Shown: positions 35,817-45,103, counted from the stretch's first letter. The stretch is 64,000 nt of DNA from Ferrovibrio terrae_A (GCF_943372915.1 NZ_CALSAN010000019.1:17179-81178); one strand, 5' to 3'. Notes: generated by a model from the letters alone, not told the origin. Program-made: numbers and translations.

Positions 35817-35863
35817 GATGCAGGCTCCTAGTTAGGTTTCGGGATGGGAGAACCGCGAGGCGA

Positions 35864-36682
35864 TTACGCCTCGTGGCAGCGCATCGTCACGACGCCGGTC
35901 GGGTCGATAAGAACCGCCTGCTGCGACATCATGTTGTTGACGAAATGCGCCGCACGATCGCCGTGCCAGGTGATGTCGCTTTTGACATCCTGACCGGAGG
36001 CATGGCCGACAGCGGTCTTGTGATACCAGTGGCAGAACCGCTTGCTGCTGGTCAGCGTCAGGCCGCTATGGGCCATCCACAGCGTACCGAGCCAGCGCTT
36101 GGCCTGCGCGCCCTTCCACGGCAGATCAGCGTCGCCGACATAATCGGCATCCGAGAACTCGGGGATGTCGAGCAGTTGCGACCACTGGCGCCAGCCGACC
36201 ACGGCATAACGCTGACCGTCGTCGGGCACGTCGGCATTGCCGAGCGCTTCGAAGGCGGCCAGAATTTTCGCCTTGGTCAGACCATCGGCGTCGGTCAGGG
36301 CGAAATTGGTATTCACGTCGAGCGCCTTGATGATGAGCTCGTCGGTCTTGCGGCCGAGCGCATACGCCCCGGCATTGACCACGACATCGCGCTCGCTGTG
36401 GCCGACCTTGAGTTCGTCGAGCGCGTCGACCCATTCGCCAGCATAGTAGTCGGCGAGAATGCATTCGACCGAACCGTGGTCGACATTCATCACCGGAACC
36501 TTGCCGTGACGGGCCTTGGTGCTCGCGGTGCCCTTGCCGACCTTCTGGAAGGTGGTCGACGAGCCCTTGACGCTGGTCTTGCTGCGAACAGTCGAACGCA
36601 GCTTCGCGCCCTGGCGCTGATAGGCGACATGCACGTCGTGTTCGAACTGCTTGACGAAGGAATTTTCAATCGTCGGGTTCAT
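35864..36682 (-). CDS. Major capsid protein
   Basis: A 272-aa protein following the scaffold gene, the T7 gp9-gp10 arrangement. It has an N-terminal helix (FVKQFEHDVHVAYQRQGAKL), a spine-helix-like segment (ERDVVVNAGAYALGRKTDELI), YAVVGWRQWSQLLDIPEF and C-terminal AVLIDPTGVVTMRCHEA, in line with HK97-fold podovirus capsids. ATG at 36682 is chosen (GAGAGAG upstream); upstream in-frame codons add 23 atypical residues. A typical 181-bp gap to the scaffold end is free of genes. Confidence 0.82.
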   Translation of the reverse strand: MNPTIENSFVKQFEHDVHVAYQRQGAKLRSTVRSKTSVKGSSTTFQKVGKGTASTKARHGKVPVMNVDHGSVECILADYYAGEWVDALDELKVGHSERDVVVNAGAYALGRKTDELIIKALDVNTNFALTDADGLTKAKILAAFEALGNADVPDDGQRYAVVGWRQWSQLLDIPEFSDADYVGDADLPWKGAQAKRWLGTLWMAHSGLTLTSSKRFCHWYHKTAVGHASGQDVKSDITWHGDRAAHFVNNMMSQQAVLIDPTGVVTMRCHEA

Positions 36683-36895
36683 GGGTTGTCTCTCTCGTTT
36701 GATGACACAGTGGGTTGCTTGCGCCCGTTTCGCGCTACGGGCAGCGGGCAACTACTGCCGGGGTCTTGCCGAGAGAGGCCCGGAGGCGCGGCCAGCCCAG
36801 ATGGGCTGCCGCGCAGCGGGTCGATAACGCTCGACCTGGCGGGCTAAATGCGGAAAGCGTCGGTCCCGGCCACGGGAGGGCGACGCCCGCTGCGG

Positions 36896-37795
36896 TCAAC
36901 CGGGGTACAGGGCCTTGTAGCCCGCCTCGACCTTCCGCCGAACTTCGATGTCACCATTCAGGTATTCAGGGCTTTCCTGCAGCTTGTGCAGATCCTCAAG
37001 TGTCAGCGAGACACCGCCGCCGCCGCCACCGCCGCCGCCCTTCATCAGGTCGCGCATCTTCATCAGAATTTTCGTTCCTGTGTAGCTCGACCGCATCGCC
37101 TGCAGTTCGGAGACTGTCTCGGGATCGGTGCCGAACGTGGCTGCAGCCCAGCTATTGAGCTCGCCGAGCACGGTGCCGGCATTGCCGCCAATCTCTTTCA
37201 GCAGCTTCGCGCCATCAGCCTTGATCGCTTCAATATCGGCCTGGCGTTCCTCGTTCTGCTTGGCCGAGAAATCGTCGCGGCCGAGCTCGCCCTTGACGAA
37301 GGTTTCGAACAGCGCGTCGATTGTTTTCTGCGGGATCATTGCCCCGCCCTTGATCGCCTCGCCAAGCGCCTGCGCCAACGGGTGCTGCAGATCGACCTCG
37401 AATTTCCCTTCGAACTCTTTCGGAACCGTCAGAACCAACTCTTTGGCGGCATCGCCGGCCAGGCCGAGTTTCTGCCGCAGGTCGATGGCACGCTTGAGCG
37501 CGGCTGCGTGATTGACGCCACCCTTGCCGTCATTCGCCTTCGCATCCCAGAGCTCCGGCGGAACCTCGATTTCGGCACCGTCCGGCATCTTGAACATATG
37601 CTTGCCGCCGGCAGTGTCGGCCGCCTTATCGGCCGCTGCCTTGTCGGCCGCAATCTTGGCATCGCCAGTCTGATCGGCGGCAGTGTCATCCGCGCCGCCC
37701 TGATTACCGGGCGGGGTGAAATCCATAAGGGCGGCCGTGTCCACGGTCGCGGCGCTATCACCAGCAGAATTATCGGCAGGAGTCGTCATGGTCAT
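36896..37795 (-). CDS. Scaffolding protein (T7 gp9-like)
   Basis: A 299-aa acidic protein (T7 gp9 is 307 aa) with a disordered N-terminal third rich in Asp/Ala and a helical centre, features of a capsid assembly scaffold. A stretch of nine glycines near residues 251-259 is encoded by a GCC/GGC trinucleotide run (about 37014-37039), which could be length-variable between relatives. It lies directly upstream of the capsid gene. Confidence 0.75.
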   Translation of the reverse strand: MTMTTPADNSAGDSAATVDTAALMDFTPPGNQGGADDTAADQTGDAKIAADKAAADKAADTAGGKHMFKMPDGAEIEVPPELWDAKANDGKGGVNHAAALKRAIDLRQKLGLAGDAAKELVLTVPKEFEGKFEVDLQHPLAQALGEAIKGGAMIPQKTIDALFETFVKGELGRDDFSAKQNEERQADIEAIKADGAKLLKEIGGNAGTVLGELNSWAAATFGTDPETVSELQAMRSSYTGTKILMKMRDLMKGGGGGGGGGVSLTLEDLHKLQESPEYLNGDIEVRRKVEAGYKALYPG

Positions 37796-38016
37796 TCCTC
37801 GGGGGATGGAGGTTGAGTGGAACCGCTACGCACGAGATTTTCGATGTAACGAAAGTTGCGACGCTGGCCTTCCAGATCGCGCAATTCAGCCTCTGTCGCG
37901 CTGGCCGGCAACTGGTGATCAACCGTCCGGGCACGCAGATGCTCGAACAGGACCGAGCCGGGATGCGACTTGAAAAGCTGCACGGCGATGCGGGCGAGCT
38001 CAGCATGATCAGCCAT
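37792..38016 (-). CDS. Bbp19-like small phage protein
   Basis: A 74-aa protein with the pattern MADHAELARIAVQLFKSHPG at the start and ending in a helix (RRNFRYIENLVRSG). Similar small proteins (Bbp19-like) lie between portal and scaffold genes in many podoviruses; the function is not established. Overlaps both neighbours by a few bases, indicating a tightly coupled operon. Confidence 0.6.
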   Translation of the reverse strand: MADHAELARIAVQLFKSHPGSVLFEHLRARTVDHQLPASATEAELRDLEGQRRNFRYIENLVRSGSTQPPSPEE

Positions 38017-39644
38017 CAGCCGCCCCCAACCGCAGACGAGACGAGCTCAGCCGCAGCGGCTTCGCCGATTACCTTGCCGGCGGCATTCGCCGCAGGCGCA
38101 GCCACCGCGCCAGCAAGTTCCTCGACAGGCGACGGGCCGGCCGGCTTTTGCTGTTTGGCCGAGACGATCAGTTCTCCGGGCATGCCGCCCCAATCCAGAT
38201 ACCAGCGGATCAGGTCGGGAACCTTGACGATTTCCGCGACCAAATCCTCAGCGATAGCGCGCGCATTCACAAAGGTCCGCAGGATTTGCTCGGCCTTGTG
38301 CTGGTTCCGCAGCCGCACCAGCGGCGATATCGGCCAGATGGTCGGTTGATCCTCGCGCGGAACATGGAACCGGCCGCCGGCATTGTAGGGATGGCCGAGC
38401 GTGTAGAGGATCGCTGCGACAAGCGGCTCGTAGAGCTCGGCATAGACCTGCAGCGTTTTCGGCATGTCGATGCGCTGGTGCCGCCGTTCGTCGGTCGCGA
38501 CCTCTTCCGCCGTGCGGCGCGACGACCGGGCCGCCTCGGGCGGCAGCGGCCCGGCAATCCCTAAGTCGATTTGCGCGCGCTGATCGCCAAGGATGATGGT
38601 CGAAAGGTTGAAATCAGCGGCGGGCTTGAGCGGGGTCAGGCCGGTCGAACCGAGCGCCTTGGGAATGATCGCGCCAGGCACAAGCCGGACGTTAGCCGGA
38701 TTGAGCACGCCATCATCGTCGGCCTGCCAGATGCCGGTGACGGCGATGGCGGCGTTTTTCAGCGTGAGTTCGACGACCTTGTTTGCGGTCTGCGCGGCCG
38801 GCTGCACGCGCATGCCCGAGCCGAAACCGAAGGCCGAGCCGAGCGCCTTGCCCATGCGGAAGGCGATCCGCAGGTTGACGGGGTGCCGCTCGATGAGCAG
38901 AGGAGCGACATCGCTTTCAGCTTTCGCGGTGACGCGGTGTTCCCATTCACGCGTCGCATGGTCATAAACCATGCCGTCAATGACCTCGACCTTAGTATAT
39001 GGCTCGCTCTTAAGCTGCTCGGCCCATTTGTGGGGCAGCGTGGCATTGCGCCAGATTTCCTTGATCTCGCACAGCATGACCTCGCGGTCGCGCCAGGTCG
39101 ACTGCAACGTGCCATCGACGCCCTGTTCGAAACAGAGCTGCGCCAGCGGCACGGCCTCGAAGCGGAGCGGCTTGGCATGCGACAAACCGGGATGCACCTC
39201 GATACAGCCGGTCGATACGACAACCTCTTCAAGCGCCGTCTTGATTTCAGGATGGAAGTTCGAAGCCTCGACCGCGCCATGGAATTTCTCGCGGTACTCT
39301 TTCGCCTTGGGCTCATCCGGCGCAGTCGTCGCGCCCGAGGCTGCAAAGCCCGGAGACAGCGTGGCGCTGAAATCCGCCCACTCTTCGAACATGGGAAATA
39401 GCTGGTCGTGCAGATCGCCGGAGCGCCGCTCGACCGCTTCGCTGCCGGTCGTGTCGAACACGTCAGCCAGCGACGGCAGCGCGCCTTTTACCCAAGCACC
39501 CGCATGCGCCGGCAACAGCAGCTTGTAAGCATCCTGCAGCCGGCCTTTCCAGCGGTCGGCATCGCCACGCGCGGTTTTGTAGCGCTCCATGGAACGCTTA
39601 CCAAAAACCTCGCTCGTGTCGGTCTTGCCCGCTGAGACGGCCAT
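38016..39644 (-). CDS. Portal / head-tail connector protein (T7 gp8-like)
   Basis: A 542-aa protein, almost the length of T7 gp8 (536 aa). The N-terminal RSMERYKTARGDADRWKGRLQDAYKLLLP, read in part, the FDTTGSEAVERRSGDLHDQLFP segment and a C-terminal LIRWYLDWGGMPGELI are connector features. It forms the dodecameric portal at the packaging vertex. Flanked by terminase and scaffold genes. Confidence 0.87.
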   Translation of the reverse strand: MAVSAGKTDTSEVFGKRSMERYKTARGDADRWKGRLQDAYKLLLPAHAGAWVKGALPSLADVFDTTGSEAVERRSGDLHDQLFPMFEEWADFSATLSPGFAASGATTAPDEPKAKEYREKFHGAVEASNFHPEIKTALEEVVVSTGCIEVHPGLSHAKPLRFEAVPLAQLCFEQGVDGTLQSTWRDREVMLCEIKEIWRNATLPHKWAEQLKSEPYTKVEVIDGMVYDHATREWEHRVTAKAESDVAPLLIERHPVNLRIAFRMGKALGSAFGFGSGMRVQPAAQTANKVVELTLKNAAIAVTGIWQADDDGVLNPANVRLVPGAIIPKALGSTGLTPLKPAADFNLSTIILGDQRAQIDLGIAGPLPPEAARSSRRTAEEVATDERRHQRIDMPKTLQVYAELYEPLVAAILYTLGHPYNAGGRFHVPREDQPTIWPISPLVRLRNQHKAEQILRTFVNARAIAEDLVAEIVKVPDLIRWYLDWGGMPGELIVSAKQQKPAGPSPVEELAGAVAAPAANAAGKVIGEAAAAELVSSAVGGG

Positions 39645-39646
39645 GA

Positions 39647-39880
39647 TTACCCGATGGTCTTGCCGCCGCCGCCGGAAGGATCGAACCGCATGGCGGCCAG
39701 ATCGCCGGAACGGACGCCGGCCTCATCGGCGTATCGGAAGGCGCTCGCGCCGCCGCGACGCGCTTTACGCGCTCGCACGGACGCGTCATTCGCGGCCTTC
39801 TGTTTTTCTTTCTCGACCCTCAATTCCTCGGCCTGGCGATCCGCCGCAGAGGTATCAGGCGCTTTTGGCTTGCCGCCCAT
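39647..39880 (-). CDS. Small prophage protein upstream of portal
   Basis: A 77-aa Ala/Lys/Arg/Gly-rich protein starting MGGKPKAPDTSAADR and ending in a GGGG-containing tail. Low complexity and position between terminase and portal recall T7 gp7.3, a minor tail-assembly protein, but there is no clear sequence match. The start codon overlaps the end of the next upstream gene. Confidence 0.55.
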   Translation of the reverse strand: MGGKPKAPDTSAADRQAEELRVEKEKQKAANDASVRARKARRGGASAFRYADEAGVRSGDLAAMRFDPSGGGGKTIG

Positions 39881-40316
39881 GCTTTGCCCCTTCGCCGCAT
39901 TCGATGCGTTGAAGTTCGCTGTATAGCTGATAGGGCGAAATCGGACCGGGACGCATTCTCGGCAGACCAAGCAGCCGCGTGATGAAACCGACGCAGGTGT
40001 AAAAGCCGACGCGGGGATTTCCGTCCGGCGCGCGCCGCGCGACGACCGCCAGGCGCAACAGACCGCAGTCGGCCGAGAACTGCAGGTCAGCGAGATACCC
40101 ATGCCCCCGCAGCCGCTCGACCCGCAGCCCATCGGAACGCGGGTCGAGAATGGTCAGGCCATCGCGGTCGGGGATCACCGCGAAGCAATGCCGGAAACCG
40201 GGCCGCAGGAACCGCCGGAGGAACGCATAGAGCAGTTTCGCGCGCAGCGGATCACCGGGCGCGGCGGGATGATTGTCGCAAAACACGACGAGGATTTTTT
40301 CAGAGCTTGAAGTCAT
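39855..40316 (-). CDS. Conserved podovirus protein of unknown function
   Basis: A 153-aa protein with a strand-rich N-terminus (ILVVFCDNHPAAPG, HCFAVIPDRDGLTILDP) and a C-terminal YTCVGFITRLLGLP plus ISPYQLY. Proteins with this Cys-containing VGF(I/V)xRLLG pattern are common next to terminase in podoviruses. A conserved His, Asp and Cys could suggest a hydrolase, but that is speculation. It overlaps the terL end by 17 bp. Confidence 0.6.
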   Translation of the reverse strand: MTSSSEKILVVFCDNHPAAPGDPLRAKLLYAFLRRFLRPGFRHCFAVIPDRDGLTILDPRSDGLRVERLRGHGYLADLQFSADCGLLRLAVVARRAPDGNPRVGFYTCVGFITRLLGLPRMRPGPISPYQLYSELQRIECGEGAKHGRQAKSA

Positions 40317-41814
40317 GGGGCGCTATGATCGGTGAATTCCGCACGGCGTGCGGATTTTGCAGGGAGCCGCGCAGTTCAGCCAGATCGGCCGGCAGCACGG
40401 CGGCATATTGGTCGGCGTCGGCGACGTGGCTGGCCGCGTTCTTTTTCGGCTTGCCCTGATCATCGGCGACATACTTGCCGCTATAGGCCGCGATCAGTGG
40501 GCGGCAGTGCTCGGGGTCGAGCAGGTAGCCCGGACGGTCGTCGAGCGTGCTCCGCATCGGCAGGCGCACCGCCTCAAGCCGGATGTCGAGCTCGTTCCGG
40601 CATTTCGACGGGTAGAGCGAATACCCGAGCTCGGCCGCGACTTTCTGTATCCAGGCCTGTTCGCCGGGCTCCGGGTTTTTCTTGTCGCCACCATAGGCCG
40701 CGGTGGGGTCGGCCGCCGCCTTAATCAGAGTGCGAGGCCAGCCGGGGAAGCGCACCGCGAACGCCTGCTTGACCAATCCAGCGAACCGCACCGGCCCGCA
40801 GAACTCACCCTGTGGCGTGCCAAAGGCGAGCAAGCCGCGATGCTGGCCGTCCGGCATCACCTGCCGCACGGAAAGCGCAGGCGTGCCCCCAGCGTCAAAG
40901 CCGAGGTATAGCGGCATGCCTGGCTGCGGCATCAGGATTTCGGATGCCACCATGAAGTTCGCGCGGAACTCTCGGAAGATCGCAGCGCCTTCCGGGCTGT
41001 TGCCGAATTCAGCGTCGACAAAGCGCCGGATTTTATCGGGCTCGTTGACCCACATCCGCACGCGGCCCTCGTAGTAGGACAGCGGCGAACGCTGACGGTT
41101 CTCGGCATAGGGCGACCGGCCGCCGGGCTGGCGATAAAGCTTGTAACCGGGCACCGGGTTTTCAACGAACTGCTCGTGTATCCAGTGCGAGACCGATGGC
41201 GGATTGAATGCGCCGATGACGGCGCCAGCCGCCGGCTTGCTATCGCCATTCGGCAAGGTCGGCCGATGATGCGGGGCGGGATACCGGCCGGCCTCGACGC
41301 GCGCGGCGGCCTGCGAAATCGCGTCGGGCTGCTGCTGATCGGCCTCATCGAACAGCACGAGGTTGCCTTCCCAACCCTTGAACACAGACTCCGGCGTCGC
41401 GGCGGCCGGGCCGACCGCGCGGAATTCAACGATGATGTCGACCTTGCCGAGCTTGCGCCAAACGCCAGCGCCATCAACGAGCGCCAAATCCATTCGCATG
41501 TGATGGGTTGGCGGAGGCCCATTCGACCAGTCGGAGCCGGGCAGGTTTTTCGGCACCCATTGCTCGTAGGACGGAATGGTTATCAGCTTGAGGTTCGGAT
41601 AGGTGTCGCGGACCACCATCACTTTCATGTACCGCACGCCGTCGATGGGCGATGGCTCGATGCGGAAGGCGAACAGCAGCATGCGCTGGAACAGGCCGAT
41701 GGTTTTGCCGGAGCCGTAAGGCCCCATGATGAAGCAGACCAGCGACGTGGTGTCGTAGAGGAAGTTTCGCAGCACGGCCCCGGCCGGCCGCATCGGAATG
41801 CCGATGGTGCTCAT
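40300..41814 (-). CDS. terL: Terminase large subunit
   Basis: A 504-aa DNA-packaging motor. Walker A is GPYGSGKT near residue 32, Walker B with the catalytic acid is NLVLFDEAD near 150. A C-terminal nuclease region follows, with LYLGFDAGGTPAL (near 300, RNase H-like first acidic strand). It packages DNA through the portal with the small subunit. Its ATG overlaps the preceding small gene. A copy of the dispersed 15-bp palindrome lies near its 3' end (40339-40353). Confidence 0.9.
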   Translation of the reverse strand: MSTIGIPMRPAGAVLRNFLYDTTSLVCFIMGPYGSGKTIGLFQRMLLFAFRIEPSPIDGVRYMKVMVVRDTYPNLKLITIPSYEQWVPKNLPGSDWSNGPPPTHHMRMDLALVDGAGVWRKLGKVDIIVEFRAVGPAAATPESVFKGWEGNLVLFDEADQQQPDAISQAAARVEAGRYPAPHHRPTLPNGDSKPAAGAVIGAFNPPSVSHWIHEQFVENPVPGYKLYRQPGGRSPYAENRQRSPLSYYEGRVRMWVNEPDKIRRFVDAEFGNSPEGAAIFREFRANFMVASEILMPQPGMPLYLGFDAGGTPALSVRQVMPDGQHRGLLAFGTPQGEFCGPVRFAGLVKQAFAVRFPGWPRTLIKAAADPTAAYGGDKKNPEPGEQAWIQKVAAELGYSLYPSKCRNELDIRLEAVRLPMRSTLDDRPGYLLDPEHCRPLIAAYSGKYVADDQGKPKKNAASHVADADQYAAVLPADLAELRGSLQNPHAVRNSPIIAPHDFKL

Positions 41815-42038
41815 GCCAGCCCCCGCCCCCCGGTGGAAAAATCTCCCAAAGTCGCGCGGGTCTGTTTTTCCGAAACCGGAAAATTACTCGCGGGCTGGAC
41901 CTCCATCACAGGTGGGCAGGTGTGGGGGGGTGCCTCGGCGTCACGGATCGCGACCGGCCGACGATTGCCGCGCGAGGCCGGCCGCCGTGCGCCAGGCATG
42001 CCGAGTCCTGCGGTTATTCGAACCGCTGCATATGTCAT
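41811..42038 (-). CDS. Small Pro/Arg-rich prophage protein between terminase genes
   Basis: A 75-aa protein with no recognised family. It is included because both ends overlap its neighbours by ATGA-type junctions (start within the terS stop, stop within the terL start), a strong sign of translational coupling in this operon. Arg/Pro-rich and probably disordered. Confidence 0.5.
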   Translation of the reverse strand: MTYAAVRITAGLGMPGARRPASRGNRRPVAIRDAEAPPHTCPPVMEVQPASNFPVSEKQTRATLGDFSTGGRGLA

Positions 42039-42571
42039 AGTTTTTCCCCGTTCTCTGCGGTTTTCGGCAAGGCGTCCAACTCGGCCGCGTCCAACTGGCG
42101 CGGCTCGCCCGAAAATTCCTCAAGGATTTCAATATCTTCCACCGAGGCTTGATCCGGCCCTTGGTAGAGCACCAGCGAGGCTCGGTTGTCCTCGACCTCG
42201 ACCACCTGCGGCAGCTTCTGTTCCATGTACGGCAGCGAGGCGATGTCGCAGCGCCGCTGGAGCTCGAAGGCCTCGACAACCGATATGCCGAGCTCGTCAG
42301 CCAGGCGCGTCGTGTTCGCCGTGGCGGTCTGCTGCAGGCGTTCCAGCGGCGAGCCGTAGCGGCCCTTGAGATAGGCGACATTCTCGTAGGTCTTGCGGTT
42401 CTTCGCGCCAGCCGGCCGGCCAGCGCGGCGCGGCGCATCGTCCGGCGCGCTCAGATCGGCCGCGCTCGCGCCGCCGATGACGCCTAGCAGCGACATTTGC
42501 TGCGGCTGCTGATCCGCGCGCGGCGGCGCGGCCTGCTCGACATAGGTTTTGAGGCCATCGCGGTCGGTCAT
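42035..42571 (-). CDS. Terminase small subunit-like protein
   Basis: A 178-aa protein just upstream of terL. An Ala/Pro-rich N-terminus leads to RRAGRPAGAKNRKTYENVAYL, a basic AGRPxGAxNR motif seen in phage small terminase or DNA-binding proteins, then helices and an acidic C-terminus (EDIEILEEFSGEP). It probably recognises the pac/cos site. ATG 42571 is preferred over 42589 for its upstream GGGGG. Confidence 0.65.
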   Translation of the reverse strand: MTDRDGLKTYVEQAAPPRADQQPQQMSLLGVIGGASAADLSAPDDAPRRAGRPAGAKNRKTYENVAYLKGRYGSPLERLQQTATANTTRLADELGISVVEAFELQRRCDIASLPYMEQKLPQVVEVEDNRASLVLYQGPDQASVEDIEILEEFSGEPRQLDAAELDALPKTAENGEKL

Positions 42572-42945
42572 GGCGAATAAAACCCCCATATTTTATTGCT
42601 GGCGGCCGGGCCGTTGCAGGCTAAGCGCTTGGTTCTGCTCGCATTTATGACCAGTGCAACGGCGCTATCCGGCGCGTTGCACTTTTTGTTGCAGCTTAAA
42701 CCATTGTAACTATTAGGATATTTACCTACTGCAACACTGCAACGGGATAAACCCTGTCTTTCACGCAGGCGCACGCGCGCCCGCACGCCCGCACATGCGA
42801 GCACCTGCCGAACTGGCGTTGCAGCGTTGCAACCACGGCTAAGGCTTTGGGTTGTATTGATAATCGCTGCAACGACGGCCGCAACAGAGGTGTAACGGCC
42901 ACCGACCGAGCGTTGCAGGATAGGCATAGCCACCCCCCCAACCCG
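42572..42945. promoter_or_regulatory. Intergenic region with ten GTTGCA motifs: candidate replication origin or regulatory array
   Basis: About 370 bp without a convincing gene between terS and the helicase-like gene. GTTGCA or its complement occurs at 42613, 42655, 42676, 42688, 42730, 42738, 42818, 42826 (palindromic GTTGCAAC), 42868 and 42912, in both orientations; near-matches TGTAAC and CGCAAC add more. An AT-rich stretch lies at 42695-42735. A weak leftward promoter (TTGCAG-N16-TATCCT on the minus strand) may drive the late operon from here. Iteron-type origin or multi-site regulator array both fit. Confidence 0.6.
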
Positions 42946-42950
42946 CGCGT

Positions 42951-45080
42951 TCATTCTGCCCTCTTCCCGAGGGTCGGGGTTTGGACGCAGAGCGAGACCG
43001 GGATCAGCGTGGCGCGGCTGCCGGCACCATCGAACCGCATGCTGCCGGTCGTCTGGTGCCCGTCAACGCGCTGCAGCGACCGCGCCCATGCGCCCGACTG
43101 GCCCGCTGGCGTCGCCCAGGGCGAGCCGGAGAAGTCGAACAGCGTGCCAAGCATCGTGTGACGGTTCGCCACTGCCAGCCACCACGTCTCGCCAGGCACC
43201 GCGCCCTTGTCGATCACCTTGAGCCCGAACGTGCCGAGCACCTTGTTGCAGGCGAGCAGCTTCTCGGTATCCGGCTGCGCTTTCCCATCGAACGCGCTGT
43301 CGACCCAGCCGGCGACGGTGCGCCGGTCGCTGCCGCGCCCCAGATCAATCAGCGAGGTCAGGAGATGCGACAGGCAGTTCTCGCCGTCGCCGCCTTCCTC
43401 GTCGTCGACAAAGGCCAGATCGGCGCGGCTGAAACCCCGCAGCGCCTCGCGCCAGGCATCGTCGCCGGCCGGCGCTTCGCCATTCAGCATGAAGTCAGCC
43501 GCCGCGAGCAACGTGCCGTACTGCGACGCGCTGCGCGAGGTATGGCCGGCGAGCCGGCGCATGGCCCCCTTGAACGACGCGATGCGGTCGAGGAAATCCG
43601 GCCAGCCATCCAGCAGCCGGCGGCGCATGGCCCCGCCGATGGCCGCCAGCCGGTCGGGATCAATCACCGGCTCGGTCGCGTCCTGCGCCAGCTTGTCGAG
43701 GTCCAGCACGGCAATGCGGCTGCGGTCCTGCGGCGTGAGTGGCGGCACGATGATCGACGAGAACGCAAAGCAAGACCGCGCGACGAACTCGACCGCCTCG
43801 TGATCGCCGCCGCCGCGCCACAGCCGGCCGCCGCTGGCCGCCAGGCGAGCGAACTGCACGAGCGCGTTGATTTTCGAGTTGTCGGCGCTGCCCTCGTTTT
43901 CATCCAGCAGCACCGACAGGGTATCGAGCCCGAGCACCTGCCGCACGCCGGCCGAGGTGGCGTCGCTGGCGCGCAGGATGCCGCCCTTGCCGAATATGGC
44001 GTCGATGCATTCCTGCAGCGTGCTCTTGCCGCTGCCGAACGGCGCTGTAACCCAGATCATCGGACGCCATTCCAGCGCGCCGCCGATCAGGCCGCAGATG
44101 ATCCAGCCGAGCAGCAGGCGGGCCGAGTGCGGATGCCGGCCTGCCTTCCTGTCCTCATCCGACTGCCGCCACGACCATTGACCGAACAGCGACATGACCT
44201 CGCCGACGCCCTCAGCGAGAGCCTTGTCGTCATCAGCGGGTCGGGGCAGCGGCGAACTGCCCGGATAGACATACCAGCCGATCAACCCCGGATCATGCGC
44301 CAGCGTTTCCGGCGCATCGGTGCGCCGCACGAGCACCTGATCGCCCAGATGCATCACGAGCTCGTTGCCGTCGCCGCGCCAGGCACCGCGCCCGCGAAGC
44401 CGCGCGCGGGCTTCCCACGCGGGCATCTGGGCGCAGTTGTTCATCAGATCCTCGGCAAAGAGCTCGGCATGCCAGCCGGTCTTGTCGCCATCCTTGTTGT
44501 AGCGAGGATACTTGTCCCACAGCCAATTGGTTTTCGGCGCGACCAGCGCCTGCAGGTTCAGCCTGTTGTGATCGCGCGCCTTGAGGTGGCGATACTGGCG
44601 CTGCGCATCGACGTAGAAAAACACGTCGCCATTCTTGCCCAGCGGGATCACCGGGCAATCGGCCGGCAGACCACCATCCATGGTGCCATCGGCCATGCGC
44701 CGCGCGGCGACGGCATCAATCGGCGGCGCATAGACTGGCGTTGCACCATCCAGCGCTGCGGCGCCAGCGGCGACCGGATCGCCCGGCGCACCATCCACCA
44801 CAGACTCGCCCATCGGGATATCACGAGGGCGACGAGGCTTCTTTTTCCTCGCCGGCTTTTCGCCCAGCTTATCGAGTTTGTCCGCGATGACCTTGACCAG
44901 CGCGTCGCCGAACGTGATGCCGCGCCGCGCCTGCCATTCCATGAATTCGAACGGGTCTTTCGGCGGCGGATCATCTGCCGGCGGCGCGGGTTGGGGCGCA
45001 GGCGGCACCGCGCCTAGCGGTGCGGCGGCATCGAGAGCGGCGGCAGCGACCGCCGCTTGGTCTTGTGGAACAGAACTCAC
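42951..45080 (-). CDS. Phage replicative helicase-like P-loop ATPase
   Basis: A 709-aa protein. After a disordered Ala/Pro-rich N-terminus comes an ATPase core with Walker A (APFGSGKST) near residue 370 and a Walker B-like LSVLLDENEG, followed by a conserved SSIIVPPLTPQDRSRIAVLDLD sensor-like region, read in part. This layout resembles DUF927/SF3-type phage helicases. With the TOPRIM primase encoded upstream it likely initiates phage replication using host polymerase. GTG 45080 with GGGGGA upstream is the preferred start; TTG 45092 is possible. Confidence 0.72.
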   Translation of the reverse strand: MSSVPQDQAAVAAAALDAAAPLGAVPPAPQPAPPADDPPPKDPFEFMEWQARRGITFGDALVKVIADKLDKLGEKPARKKKPRRPRDIPMGESVVDGAPGDPVAAGAAALDGATPVYAPPIDAVAARRMADGTMDGGLPADCPVIPLGKNGDVFFYVDAQRQYRHLKARDHNRLNLQALVAPKTNWLWDKYPRYNKDGDKTGWHAELFAEDLMNNCAQMPAWEARARLRGRGAWRGDGNELVMHLGDQVLVRRTDAPETLAHDPGLIGWYVYPGSSPLPRPADDDKALAEGVGEVMSLFGQWSWRQSDEDRKAGRHPHSARLLLGWIICGLIGGALEWRPMIWVTAPFGSGKSTLQECIDAIFGKGGILRASDATSAGVRQVLGLDTLSVLLDENEGSADNSKINALVQFARLAASGGRLWRGGGDHEAVEFVARSCFAFSSIIVPPLTPQDRSRIAVLDLDKLAQDATEPVIDPDRLAAIGGAMRRRLLDGWPDFLDRIASFKGAMRRLAGHTSRSASQYGTLLAAADFMLNGEAPAGDDAWREALRGFSRADLAFVDDEEGGDGENCLSHLLTSLIDLGRGSDRRTVAGWVDSAFDGKAQPDTEKLLACNKVLGTFGLKVIDKGAVPGETWWLAVANRHTMLGTLFDFSGSPWATPAGQSGAWARSLQRVDGHQTTGSMRFDGAGSRATLIPVSLCVQTPTLGKRAE

Positions 45081-45103
45081 GCATTCCCCCAAGTGAACGG
45101 ATT

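Noticed and set aside
41631..41645. A fifth partial copy of the 15-bp palindrome (CCGCACGCCGTCGAT)
   Set aside because: Only the first 11 bases match, so the palindrome is broken. Not counted among the four.
42072..42096. Two GCGTCCAACT copies resembling integrase arm sites inside the terS-like gene
   Set aside because: They encode a repeated acidic peptide (LDAAELDA) in frame and lie far from the att sites, so coding repetition explains them better.
42568..42954. A 128-codon leftward reading frame across the GTTGCA-rich region
   Set aside because: Composition is unlike its neighbours, it has no ribosome site, it overlaps terS, and the region's repeats point to a regulatory function.
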